Positions 1-12,320 of a stretch of 64,000 nt of DNA are shown in pieces. The notes under the pieces are model-generated. The model ran no database searches, was not told where the DNA came from, and saw only the letters and a list, made by a program, of their open reading frames with translations. The DNA comes from Harmothoe impar (taxonomy: Eukaryota; Annelida; Polychaeta; Phyllodocida; Polynoidae). Every line of letters starts with the position of its first letter. Position 1 is the first letter of the stretch. The stretch is from NCBI GenBank assembly GCA_947462335.1, contig OX381705.1:46762175-46826174 (forward strand). Reading direction: 5' to 3'. Both the position numbers and the translations under genes were made by a program.

Positions 1-3000
1 TACTGACTAACCTGACAATATCAACTAACCTAGGTTGGCGTATAGGGAACCAAAAATGACTAATTTGGTTAGGCACTATAATGACTGAGAGGTAGGTCGT
101 ATATATAAGAAGCCAAAGAATATCAGTGTACGTCATCCAGACAATGATGTGGAGGTTCAACCATAGGGATCTAGGCTTTAATGACCTAAAATGTCTTTCC
201 TGACAGATACACAGATACATCTGAACATACATGTATCATATGCCGCCACCATTAGACAATTAAAAAATGGTCATGTGTAGGAATTATAGGTGGAACATTA
301 TACTGGAAGGATCATAAAGCTGCACACTTGAGCCAACCTAAAGGCCATTATGAATGATATATGAGTGATATAAAAGATACAATCTGGGACATATTCCTAC
401 ACCATGGGGGGAATGTGACGCATTAATGGATATGATGCTATATCAGTGCTGACTGCAACTAACAGTGCTTTCTGGATTGATGTTTTTTTTTATAATGGCA
501 TAGAAATTTTAAATGTTAATTTTGGGCAAGAATATTTACAAAGAATACCTTTATTCCTTCATCGTCAAGTCTGCCTCTATTGTATATTGTAAATACACTG
601 TCTCTTCGTTGGCTGCTAGCCAATCATACGTATCTATGAGCATATTCTTGTAGGAAACGCCACACAGGGCCCTGACTGATCCCTGGCTCATTAAGGGAGC
701 CTAGATGACTCCCTGGCTTACCAAAGGGAGTCGCCTATGGGAGTCACATATATTGTTCCCTGGTTCACCTAAGAGAGTCACATGCATAATGCCTAGAGCT
801 TCCCTTTTCACTGTTTCTGTTCTCTGTGGAGGTTCTGAGGGTCGAGGGTTTCCGAATCGGATATTTACGATATGATAGATTTCCTGCAGAGGTTAGAGGT
901 ATAGCCTGTCACTGTAAGGAATTTCTCTTTTTCCAGAACGTTGGTGAAGGATCTGCTCGTGCTGGTAGTGGCAGTGGTAGCAGCAGCTGAGGTTAAGGGT
1001 GTAATTGACATCAAAATGAGGGCCGTACATCTGGACGGCCAGTCTGGCGGCGAGCCTTCAAAGGGCCAAATGCATTGATCCATCCGCCTGAACACGGGGG
1101 CATAAGAAGTATGGGCCCGGCGTGAGTTCTATTGACGCCTCAACTTGTCCAAATGGGGCAGCACTGGGTACCTCCTGCCCCAGTAGATACCCTCCACTGT
1201 GAGCACTTAATGGAGCAGCTCACACCCCCCCCCCCCTTATGAGCAGGTCTGCCTCATTGCCTACCTTTATTTTTATTTTATTTGAATGGGTCGGGGAGCA
1301 AGGAGGACTCTTGGCATAGTAATTGGTGACAGCTTCCTTGATCGTGTATTTGAATAAGCTCAACTAAGAATTCCTCTTCCTTTGAGCATCGGATTGAGGA
1401 CATCAAAGGCTGAGTGTGTACACGCATTAAAAACAGACCGGCTGAATGGAGAAGGCATGACAGAGGAGGAGGGGAGCTAGAAGGGAAATATGTATAGGCT
1501 ACGTTTTGATGAAAGGCCGCCCGACGAAAACACTTTAGGCAGGGCGGTCTAAGCCGTTAAGGTGAGCTAAACTCGCATGTACATCTACGAATCTACCTAT
1601 AATGCGAGATTAGTATACATGAATAATTATCCTCTTCTTGGCGTATGTGTATAGTCAGCGGGCCTTCTCGTTTCTCCGTTTTCTAATGGTTCAGATTGCA
1701 ATGCGTTTCTATGTAATCCTTCAGATGCACATGCCTAATGGATTCACTTTGTCCAAATCGAGAAACCCTAAGCAGTGGCGGGAGGGAGTAATGCTAGTAA
1801 TGCTATTGCTAGAGTGATGCTGCTGCAGGAAGGAGAATTATGTGGGATTGAAACAGGTATTGGGGTCTGTTATTCCGTGACTATGACAATGCTGTGTACC
1901 CAGATATATCTATATACTAGTACCCTGCTCTGAAACCTACTTGTAGCATGATATGTATGGAAGTAGACTGAGTGATGGAAACATGCCATGTCGCAGGTGG
2001 ACCTGTTGGGTGTGAGAGTCAGTCAGAGCTGCCCAGTGTGACATAGATACAACACGCCATGGCTGAGCAGCTCACAGGACCTGCTCGATGCTATAGAGTC
2101 CGGCCCCGCCTCTCAGATACACGTGCCAACAGTACATTGTGAGCCTCCTGAGTGAGTGCATGCACCCTGCAGTAGGCGACCCCATACCCAATAAGGAACA
2201 CCTGAGCTAAGTCTCACCTGAGAGTGGTTTGGAGGAGGAAGGCTGTAGTGTCAAATGATGGTTGTGTCCAGGCGTAGGTATGTCCTCTAGTTAAGGCGGC
2301 AGTAGTGGTGGTGGAGGAGCAGGAGGGGGCAGCAGGCGTAGGAGGAAACACGGCACCCCATCACTCCTCCTCCAGAGTGAGCGGCAGCAGGAACAGTGTG
2401 AGAACAAGCCGGGAAAGAAGTCTCTCCTCCAGGCTCCCTCCAGAGTGCACGCTGGGCAGGGGCTCTGCCACCTATGTACGTGCGACGCGTGCCCGACACC
2501 CCCTGGTGGTGAGACCGGGAGTTATAATGGTGTACTCCCCTCCAGGGTAGGAGTTGTAGGGGGAGGGCTGGGGGAAGTGTAGGGTAGAGGGAGGGGTGGG
2601 GGGAAGGGAAGGGAGAGTGAGGTGGTGAGAACAATATCGACAAAAGCATCAAGGCGAGTTGGGCCAATACCAGGGGAATTATTGCAGTAGACATGCTGAA
2701 GAACTAAGTAACACATGACTGTATGCATTATAATAGAATTATATTGGATATATATGCCAGACTACCAGTACTCTCATTAAAACATTGTTGTTATAAGTAA
2801 TGTGGCTAACATGTCAGCGTCCGGGGCTATACTAGACGGGGAAAATGTAAACGTAGTTTGGTAAACAAAACCAATGAAAGTTGTTTTTTAAAGTTGCACG
2901 TCAACATCCATGGATCAACATCATATCACACCACTGCCCTACACCACTATGACCAGTCATGAAAAGGAGTAGCTCCCCTAAGTAACAGATAATTACTGAG

Positions 3001-3844
3001 GATATGACTCACCAACATATAGAGTCTGACGGCTAGCATAAACAACCGTGTCGGCGCTATATAGTGAAGATCCTAGATAGCCCGAGCACACGTTAAGCCT
3101 AATCAATGATGATCGATCCTACATATAGGAACCATGGTCAAAGGTGCTCCATCGCTGCTGCCACTATCAAAGTGCAGACAGTATAGAGGGGGAGGCTAAT
3201 ACTACTAATAGTGAATGGAGACTCCTCTATACCTGCCACCCCCATATTCTACACATATCATATGTATACCAGTCGATGTGGTCTGGGGTAAAGTGTCATA
3301 GCACACCTGTCAAGGTAAAAGGCATGTCAAAGCCCCGCCCATATATTCGATCGTGTTCCGGCAACCAGAAAAGAAAAAAAAACATAGATTACACCCCTCA
3401 CGGCTAGACAATAAACACTATTATAGTGTTACCAATGATTACCGCCTCGATACACCAGCTATATACCCCCCACCCCTGACAGCCCCACCCTCTGCCTCCA
3501 GGAAACGCACCCATTGATTATGTCAGCCATAGGGGATGGTGCAGGGGCTGGAGGTTATGACTGAGGTCTTCCTCTCTGTGTGACACTTTTATGTTTGTCG
3601 TTGTCCATATTCTTTCCGTCAGTATGGGTAGGCGTCTTGGGGGTATAGGCATGACTGGCATGTGGACTGAACACAAAGCAGCCCCGTCTACCCGCCGCGG
3701 GGTAGCTCCCACCTTCTTATAATGTGTCACGTCTGGTGCTATGGCTGGGTGTGAGATGGACGCCTGTGATGGTACGAGCAATAATTCAGGTAGTAATGAG
3801 AGAAATAACCGTTCTTGATATCCTAAACGAATATAATAGAATGC
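1..3844. other. No supported gene; GC-richer patches
   Basis: Mostly AT-rich. GC-richer patches at about 950-1,100 and 2,290-2,660 contain short ORFs without recognisable domains or paired splice sites. They could be exons of an unseen gene or repeats. A poly-C run lies near 1,227. Confidence 0.35.
681..790. repeat. Three degenerate ~40 bp repeats
   Basis: TCCCTGGCTCATTAAGGGAG, TCCCTGGCTTACCAAAGGGA and TCCCTGGTTCACCTAAGAGA follow each other with similar tails (GAGTCACAT). Confidence 0.55.
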
Positions 3845-4458
3845 AATGATAGTCTCATCAATAGTAGCAACAACATCAGTAGCAGTAGCAGCAATAGCAG
3901 AAGCAGCAGCAGTAAGAGCAACAAACATCGTGGCAGCAGCAGTAATAGCAACCGTCAGCAATGCAAGCAACAGCAGTACCAATAGAGTTATTGTGTCAAC
4001 AGCAAAAGTAACAGGAGCAACAATTTAGCTACAACATGCAATATCAGTATATAACTACTAACAATAATGGCGACAGCTATTCAGCAGTGAGTGTTCTTAT
4101 TTTGAGATGTTATCTATATTATCCTGGAATCAGCTGTGAATATAAATTAGGTGTTTTCCTCTTTATGAAAATAAAAGACAACATAATTATGCGTCATATA
4201 TATAAGGCTTGAATAACTGATCTATTAATGAGATGCTGAGTAGTGCATGCTAACATAGCATATGTACATAAAGTAGTAGCACGACAATAGTCTGGCAAGA
4301 AAAATCAATAATGTTTTGTTGATTTTAGTAATTTGCAACGAAGGTAGTAGACATGGCAGTTACGGCAATTTCGGCAGCAATGGTATTGGCATACTTTGCA
4401 ATAGCAGCATCAGTTGCAGTAGCATCAGTGATTGTGGTATAAGCAATGGCAATTACAG
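3845..4458. repeat. Degenerate AGC/AGT trinucleotide tract, left part
   Basis: Runs such as GCAGTAGCAGCAATAGCAG at 3870-4025 and again at 4360-4450. They resemble the tract beyond the fold-back element, suggesting one array split by the insertion. Confidence 0.65.
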
Positions 4459-5919
4459 CCCAGCAAATTAGTTCCAGATTGTTTCACCCTGTTTTACCCC
4501 TGGAACTGTGTGCTCATTTCGTGCATTTTGTGTGACATGTATACCATGTAACAGACTCACACACACTGACACAGTGTTCCATGGAACAGATTCACACAAT
4601 TCTGACAGATTTTTAAAAAGCTTATTCACACCAAATGACAAAATATACAATGCCCTAAACCAAAATGTTTAGTCATATATTTTTAGTTTCATTATGAATT
4701 ACTAAACGATAGGAAATACTGTAATACTTTTTACAACCAGCAGTATTTGACATAGATAGTCATAGCACACTATTGGTGTGTGTGCTGCTGGTTTGTACAA
4801 ACTCATTCAATCAGGTTCCTAGCATTTCAACATAGGGCTGATGAATATATGTACCATTATAACCATCAACATTAGAGTTCACATGAGCAGCAGGAGATAG
4901 CCGGGCCTTTATCCAAACATGATGACCAGAGGAAAGGTGTCTAGCATCTGGACCTCTTAATGCTACTTTCATTAAAATGATATGGCATCTATTTATATAC
5001 ATAATGAATGTTTATAGAAGGACAGGTGCATTGTCTGATTCACAATATATTGGGACCCTGTTTAGATACTTATAGCTAAAGAAAATCATTCTCTTTAATC
5101 AGGAAAAGGGGTATAATCAACTTTGATGACACCTGGTGTCACACATAACAGGTATTTGTGTCATGCAGTGTCACCTAGTTTCCCTTCTGGCACACACTCA
5201 CACATCTTCAAACATAACCATTATCACTTTGTCAGGTTTGAATAGTGCATGGTTTTGACACCAGGTGTCATCTTTGTTGTTCCTTGTTATTCTCATGGGT
5301 GAAATGGAATCATTTTCATTGTTTATAACCATAATAACATGTTGTCAATGCAACTTAGACCTAGCTATACACCTCTAATTCTATCAAGTTCCATTAGTGA
5401 TTGAAAAACACACCATATGATTTGATTAAAGCGGCATTAAGAGGGACAGACCACAGACACCTTTCCTCTGGTAATCTTGTTTGGATAAAGGTCTGACCTT
5501 TTGTTACATGTGTATACAGCTGATAATTGGCATGAATTGTACACAACTTCATCAGGCCTTCACTACCATGGTAGGAATATTGTTGAATGAGATAGTATGC
5601 CCATATACAGCAGGGAGTGCACTAACAGATTTCTGCCATGGTGCCCCATGCCAACTTCTAAATATAATGAGTATTACAAACTAAACAGACTTTCCTTTCT
5701 TTTTCCAAAAAATCTAAAAAGCGAAACAATATGGTTGGAAACATTTTTGTGCCATGGTACATGATGCTGTGTGAATATGTGTGAATTTGTGTGAATATGT
5801 GTGAGTATGTGCCACTTCTTGTCCTATGGGGTATGGTGTCACATTGTGCCAATTAGTTCCATAGGACACAGTCACACAAAGTGCACGTTCCAGAAACTAA
5901 GTCAAACTAATTTGCTGGG
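4459..5919. mobile_element. 1.46 kb fold-back element
   Basis: Ends CCCAGCAAATTAGT and its reverse complement. The arms match along much of their length: around 4907-4990 (CCTTTATCCAAACA, CCAGAGGAAAGGTGTCT, CCTCTTAATGC) against about 5410-5490. Near the centre GACACCTGGTGTCA (about 5128) faces GACACCAGGTGTCA (about 5257). Similarity is imperfect, so it is old. No transposase ORF. No clear target duplication. Confidence 0.7.
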
Positions 5920-6240
5920 AGGAGAAGCAACATCAGCAGTAGTAGCAGCAATTATTGCAGATGCATTGTAGTCGCAGCAATAGTAGCAACAATAAACATA
6001 ATATAGTAATAAAAGGACCTTAAGAAATAGTCGCACGAAAAAGTGTTAGTAGTACATGTAGCAAAGATAGTGGTAGCAAATGCAGCAGTAGATCAGCATT
6101 GGTGGTAGCAGCAATTATAATGATAGAAATTGCAGTAGTAGCAAAAGTAGTAGCTGTAGCAGGAAAAGGGGGGCAGTAGCCAGCTGGGTGATAGCAAGAG
6201 CACCAGTAGAATCAACAATGATAGTCGAAACAAGGAATAG
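5920..6240. repeat. Degenerate AGC/AGT trinucleotide tract, right part
   Basis: Continues AGCAACATCAGCAGTAGTAG with many AGTAGCA words to about 6,240. Confidence 0.65.
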
Positions 6241-9200
6241 CTTCAGGGTTTTTATTCTGTGATATATTCCCGTACAAAAGTAATATCGATGCTGCTCAGG
6301 GTTGTGCTGGTGGGTTTTAGATGTCCAATTGCCCTAAAGGTTTGGTATATTGGAACCTGACAGTCAAATCCAGCCAGAGGCGATACAGGTCACAGGCTTG
6401 GGACACAGGTCATAGGCTTTGAGCAGCGCAGGAAACGATGCCTAGATTCAGATCAACATTTTGGGTATTGCCTGATGTCAGATAAATACATACCGTATAC
6501 ATATTATCATAAGAGTCCCATGTACTATATTTTAGTAGATGGGTTTATGAATTCAGGCTCTATTGATGATTATACGATTCATTTTATGCAGTATTTGGGA
6601 TCGCAGTAGATATATTACTGTTTAGCTGTGGTTTATTTTATTGTTAATTAGACAATGCACCGGATAAGGGGGAAAAAGAAAGAAGTTTACTGTTCTCCCA
6701 ACGTTCAATTTACCAGCCAAGTAATGCTAAATAGTGAAAGGTAACAGCTTCATGTTCTGTACATGTGACTAGCCTATTTTATCTCTAGATTTGGCTGTTG
6801 CAGTGATCGTTAAGGAGTGCTTATCTATGAAGTTCCCAAATTAGCATCGCATCTCTGTCCAGACCAAGGAGATGTTTTCCTCCACCGTCCCTTACGGCCT
6901 AAACCCCTGAGGTTAGGGACATGAGGTCAATGTTCCCTCCAGACCTCCAGAGGGTGGGTATCTATACGCGGTCAAAGCCCAGCCAAAATCAACTTTGCAG
7001 TTGCCAACCCAGCTGAACGCCCCACTTCAGAAAGACCAGCTCGCATTGCTTTTTCTAGTTCAGCCAAAGCCATTGGTCACTTATTAGAAGCAAACCATGA
7101 TTATAGGTTATACTCACTGCTTATGGAACAGATAAGGCTATACTACTTACCCTTTCTTTAGTCAGACTGTGACATCCCCCAAAAAGCTGGTACCATAATC
7201 AAGGGGGAAAAGAACTTCTAATCGGAAATTTAGCAAGACATAACCCCTAACCACTGATGAGCTTGAAAAATATATACCCTAATCACGGGTGACCATGGGA
7301 AAAATACACTAATCATGGTTGCCCTAGAAATATAATACAACAAACGTAGTAAAACATGTCAAACTTGCTATTATAAACAGCCACTCAAAAGCACCCCTCA
7401 TGAAGAATCCGGATCCTTCCCCTTGGGATCGTGTACAAAATCTCAAAATTGTACTTTGGACAAGATTGATAGACCACTAGACCTAAACTCTCAGAACTGT
7501 CTAGAATGAATGTGAGGTGCAATTGACCAATTCCTTCTAAGCAAATTATACATTGGTATACTAGGTCCGGCTCAAGTCTTATTACCAAATTGGCACTAAA
7601 ATTGTTCACGTTAAAATAGAAAACGAGGGTCAATTCCGGGATATAGCCTAACCAAAGCAATTTCAGCGTATAGTAGGTCTAAACAGATATGGCCCCAGCT
7701 TTCCACTCACCCCTGCTGCATCCCCTGTACTAAACAGCCAATGCTCTGCCAAGACCAGCAGTGTACAGGTTGAGCGGGATGTGGGCACTAGTGGGCTCCT
7801 CCAGTTGGGGAGGGGCAGTAGGGGGCAGGAGGAGATCGAGGCAGAGGTTGGAGGGGAGTAGATCTGGCTGGGGGAACGGGTGGGCGCGCCCGGCCCACAG
7901 TCTTATTGGCCAATCAATAGTGTCAATGGGCTCTGGCCGTCGCCGAATCACCTTAGTCGGGCGGAAGATGCCAGCTTCCACGACCATTAAAGCGCCTTAA
8001 ATGGCGAATGGCTGCACTCTCTGATCCCTACTTCTATATGCTGATTGATTCACCTCCGCATCACACTCACAGAGGTAACACCATAGGAGGCTGTGCAGTG
8101 GTCCAAACACTACCATAAGTATGTGGTCAATTGACCCCCTACCCCTGCCCATTATACCAGCACTCCTGGCCGGACAGCCCCTGGTTATGCAGGAAAGGAA
8201 TTGTTGGCTGGAGGCGTTCGATGTTGCCACATATGGTTTGGTGCAGTATTGATACTCTGGTTAATGTAATCACTGCCGGTTCCTTAAACAGGGACTCAAC
8301 CACCCATGCCATCTGGGGTTCTTTGTTTCCCACATCCAATCGTTATATCTTCCTTTATGGACATACTTAGCCCCTGCCCCTCCATCATTCACATTATACG
8401 TTCGATCCTAAGTATAAGCTAGAGGGAAATGTCCTGAGGGAAGTGTTCCTCCTCAGGAACCATACACCTTTATAACGTTTCTAAATGTTTTTAAGATGTT
8501 ATAAAGCCTTCCTGACCGGCATAAGGCGATGTTTAATGGGCACCCTCTGCCCAATTATTAGGCCTTAAAAAATACCCAGAAATTGACTTGCAAACTGCAA
8601 CGCTGACTCGTGAACTGCGGCATCGACTCGTGGAGCATCCAATCGACTGAGGAATAGCTCCAAAATGGCCTAAAATGTTCAATTACGCACCTTTTTATCA
8701 TTAGTATTATTGTGTCATATTTCCAAGTAAAAAGTGCAACGGTATCCCTTAGTGATTGAACACCTCATTATTCATTGTTCAGCAATGGAAATGGGGCTGT
8801 ATACGAAGGGATGTGGTGTAGAATGGCTGTGGAGGACACTAGAGTAGCACAGAACGGGAAATGGGGTGGAAAATGGGAATTGGATATTAGGGAAACGTAG
8901 AGGGAAGCTTGGCCTGGATATTTTCAAAACTAACTCAATAGCAACAACACTATCTGAAGGTGTTGGAGATCCACTCCCCTGAGGCTCTCTGGAGACATTG
9001 GCATTGATCTATGCCTGTTTAGAACTCAAGTTCCTCGCTCAATAGAAGTAGATAGTCCAGGTCAAGAGTCAGGATGGGGGAGGGATAGTGGTAGGTGGAG
9101 AAGCTGTCAGATACATTTATAATAGGTGGTACAAAGAAACGGAGTCAAAGGTAACTAGATCTGACCTTTATCCAATATCATATTGCTCAGTATACACTGA

Positions 9201-11804
9201 TAAAATGAAGGGATCCAAACTTGTCAAAAGGTTGTCTTATAAGAAGAGTTTAGGGTCTTTAAAGTGACGGTCATAAAATAAACAAGTTAAAGGTTGTCTA
9301 TTTGATGAACTGTCCGGTTACCATCCCACAAGACAAGACTAGGGTCATCTAACTGACAATGTTAGCCCAGGCAGTGGCCCACTCCAAGTGACAAGTCTAA
9401 GGTCGTCAAATTGACAACCCAGAATAGTTCACCCTTTATTGGCTGCAAACTGCTTTAAATGTGCTTGAATCCCTTTGTCAGCATGATGCATGAATGTAGC
9501 ACTGGTGAGTCTATTCGCCAAGCCTGCATTCATGCACCTTTGGAAATGAATCAACAGTTGGGCGAGTATACTTGCCAAGGCTGAATTCATGTATTATGAT
9601 CATATAGAGCATAGCACCTTAAAGCACTATGCACCCCTTAGAGGGTCAACCTGTGCACTATAACCTCTACTTCACTGCAGGTGGAGCTAACTGGGTTCTG
9701 CCTAGGCATAATTGTTGTCCATGTCTGTCTATATTTCTGAGGTTAATGATAGCTAATTCATTCAAACATAGAGGTATGTAGGTTAGGGGAATTCTTGCCA
9801 TATCCCCAAGTCTATATTGAGAGTATTTCTACCCTTTAGTTACAGACTGCCAACACATATGTGGATGTCATACCAATGGGAGTTTCCTTGCAGCTATTGT
9901 ACCATAGAAATAACCACAAAAGAGGTGTCTGTGCCCTACACATATTTGTTTTGTCTCAATCATATCAAAACATTGATTCCTTTACCTTTTCTAGCATCCC
10001 CAATAGATAAATCTCAGGATTCTCCATAACATGAATGTGTATTCCCATAAATATGATTAAAATCAGCATAGAAATTATGCAATTCATTCCCCAACTTTAT
10101 ATAGAATGCATGTTATACTGATGCCACCTACAGGGAAAATCCTGAATCAGACCCTGGTTGACGAGTCTAGGGCTGGCATGAGTCAGGTTTTGGGCTGGCA
10201 CATACCAAGTGTATCTTCTATCTGACAACTACAGCTATAGGACCCACTCTCTTGTCACTTAGAAGAGTCTGCAGACGACTTTACTTTTTGAGTGTACGTA
10301 ATGGTCTGAGTGGGAAAACATAATCAGTGCCTAATCATTACCATAGTTCTGAATTATTTTTCTTCAATAAGAAAGTTTATTGATTGTTCCACTACGTGAT
10401 GATGTGATAATAATTACAACCAATTATATAGCATCAGTTTCGTTTGGGCAGTATGAAAACCATAAAGTAAGACAAAGGAACAAAATGACTGCATTTGAAG
10501 GGGCAATACATTTCTGGTGAAACTATCTATGAGGCCCAGAAACTGAATACCACATAAGATGATTGAATGAGTTGTATTGAATTTATTGTATGCACTGAAC
10601 TTATTTTTATACTTCCTTATGAAAACTAAGTTGACACTTTTGGACCTTTCATAGATGTCAAATTAAACCACAGCCAGCTGACAAAAATACGTTTTTCTTA
10701 CGTCAAAATAACGTCGTCAACGTTATAACGTTTTACCATGATAGGAAGCCATAGAAACGTTATTATATCGTTGTACATGTATAACGTCTAGGGCAGCAAC
10801 TTGTGAAACCAGTGAGAAAAGTAACATTGTCTATATTGGGGAAGAGCAACAGTTCAACTAGCAATATATGCTGCAATCCCCCATTAACCAATACAGGTAA
10901 ATGCAACAGCATTCTTTCTTTACAGTTGTCTCTGCAGTGTAAATGCTATGAGACGAAGTGCATGTGTGACATGTGTGTGCCCAGTAGTAATACGAAGAGG
11001 ACAACCCATGGCCATCTGCCGTTTATTTCAAGGCTAATCAAGCAGGGGAGGATAGGTTCTGTGATCTATTTTTACCCTCAAGGGGATCCTTGATTGTAGC
11101 AATACTGGAATCTAATGTAACTACTTTGTACATTCTGTAAAACGTCCCCGAAAGGGTCATATTGTTATCTTGATGTAGACTTATGTATCTGTATGCCCAT
11201 ATCTGGAACTTAATGTGGTAAGACAGGTCAAGGAGAGAGACTAGATAAACAAGAGGTAAGAAAGAAACTGTTGCCAAGCAGTCCTCATCATGCCAGTTCA
11301 GGGAGCCAATTAAGGCGGAAGGGAATTTCGGCTTTCACAGAGACATAGGCCCGCAGTCAAAGGGATGTCGCTGTGGCAAGGTATATTTTTGCAAGTCACC
11401 ACCAGGTAAGTAGAAAGGGACGTAAATAGGGAAATTGATGAGTCAGAATATTTAAAATCAGATATCATTGAGCTCTATTTGTGATAGTTTTGTGCAAACG
11501 GCTTCTCGACTATGGGTTGATATATATGTAAAACTGGAAACTGCATACAAACTTTAAATGTCTTAACCCATAATGAATGCTATAATAAATAACGTGTACA
11601 TCGACTCGATGACTGAAGTTAAGTTATTTGTCATGGTGTCCTTGTCACAGTGTCTATACCTATTATACCTATGGCAATGTATATCTCCTATAAGTATATA
11701 TTATGTGCGATAACAACTCATATATTAATTGCTTCTAAGTAGGCTAAATCAACCCCCTTCTATTTGTTGTCAATATCCTAAGTGAACATCCACCTAAATT
11801 TGAA
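6241..11804. other. No supported gene
   Basis: AT-rich intergenic-like DNA. A GC-rich patch at 7,750-8,000 contains the CCAAT-like palindrome ATTGGCCAAT near 7,906 and could be promoter-like, but no gene follows that I can support. Two ~30 bp related words (GAGTCTATTCGCCAAGCCTG, GAGTATACTTGCCAAGGCTG) lie near 9,510 and 9,563. Confidence 0.35.
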
Positions 11805-11808
11805 TTAA

Positions 11809-12316
11809 AGTTGGTATCCCAATTGGGGTGACTAGAATTGACCCCTCTCAATAATTACCTGAAAGTCCTGAATATATACTTTTCTTCTGAGATGGGTGCT
11901 TAATTCTGCTTACCAAGAGCCTTAAGGGCTTTAATGTAAAGTATGTATTAACATCTAGATTTACAGCTTTCATGGAGAAAACTCAAGCATTGGCAAACCA
12001 TCTGAGATATGATGCCACCTGTGTAGATGTCAATGAACTAATGTGTTCATGAATGGAGTTGAGCTACTGGGACTGCAGTGGGAATATCTTGTAAACACTA
12101 TACACAGCTACCACCTTGTGGTTTAGAAGAAAGGCTTGCTAATTGCTTTATTTTTGACTGCTCAGTGAAAATTCATTTTTGCTACTGTGTGGGGATTTTT
12201 GTATGGAAATAGTTCTCATAGAGCTTTAATACTTTCACATATGTCTTACAATATCAGCATGCTTACCCCCATGCTGGAAGTGGAAATTCGTCACCGCAAC
12301 AGTTGGGATACCAACT
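11809..12316. mobile_element. 508 bp inverted-repeat element with TTAA duplication
   Basis: Ends AGTTGGTATCCCAA and TTGGGATACCAACT, with TTAA at 11805-11808 and 12317-12320. A TTAA target is typical of piggyBac-type transposons. No transposase ORF, so it is non-autonomous. Confidence 0.78.
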
Positions 12317-12320
12317 TTAA

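Noticed and set aside
7730..8000. GC-rich patch with ORFs on both strands and an ATTGGCCAAT palindrome
   Set aside because: It could be promoter-like, but I found no gene start next to it.
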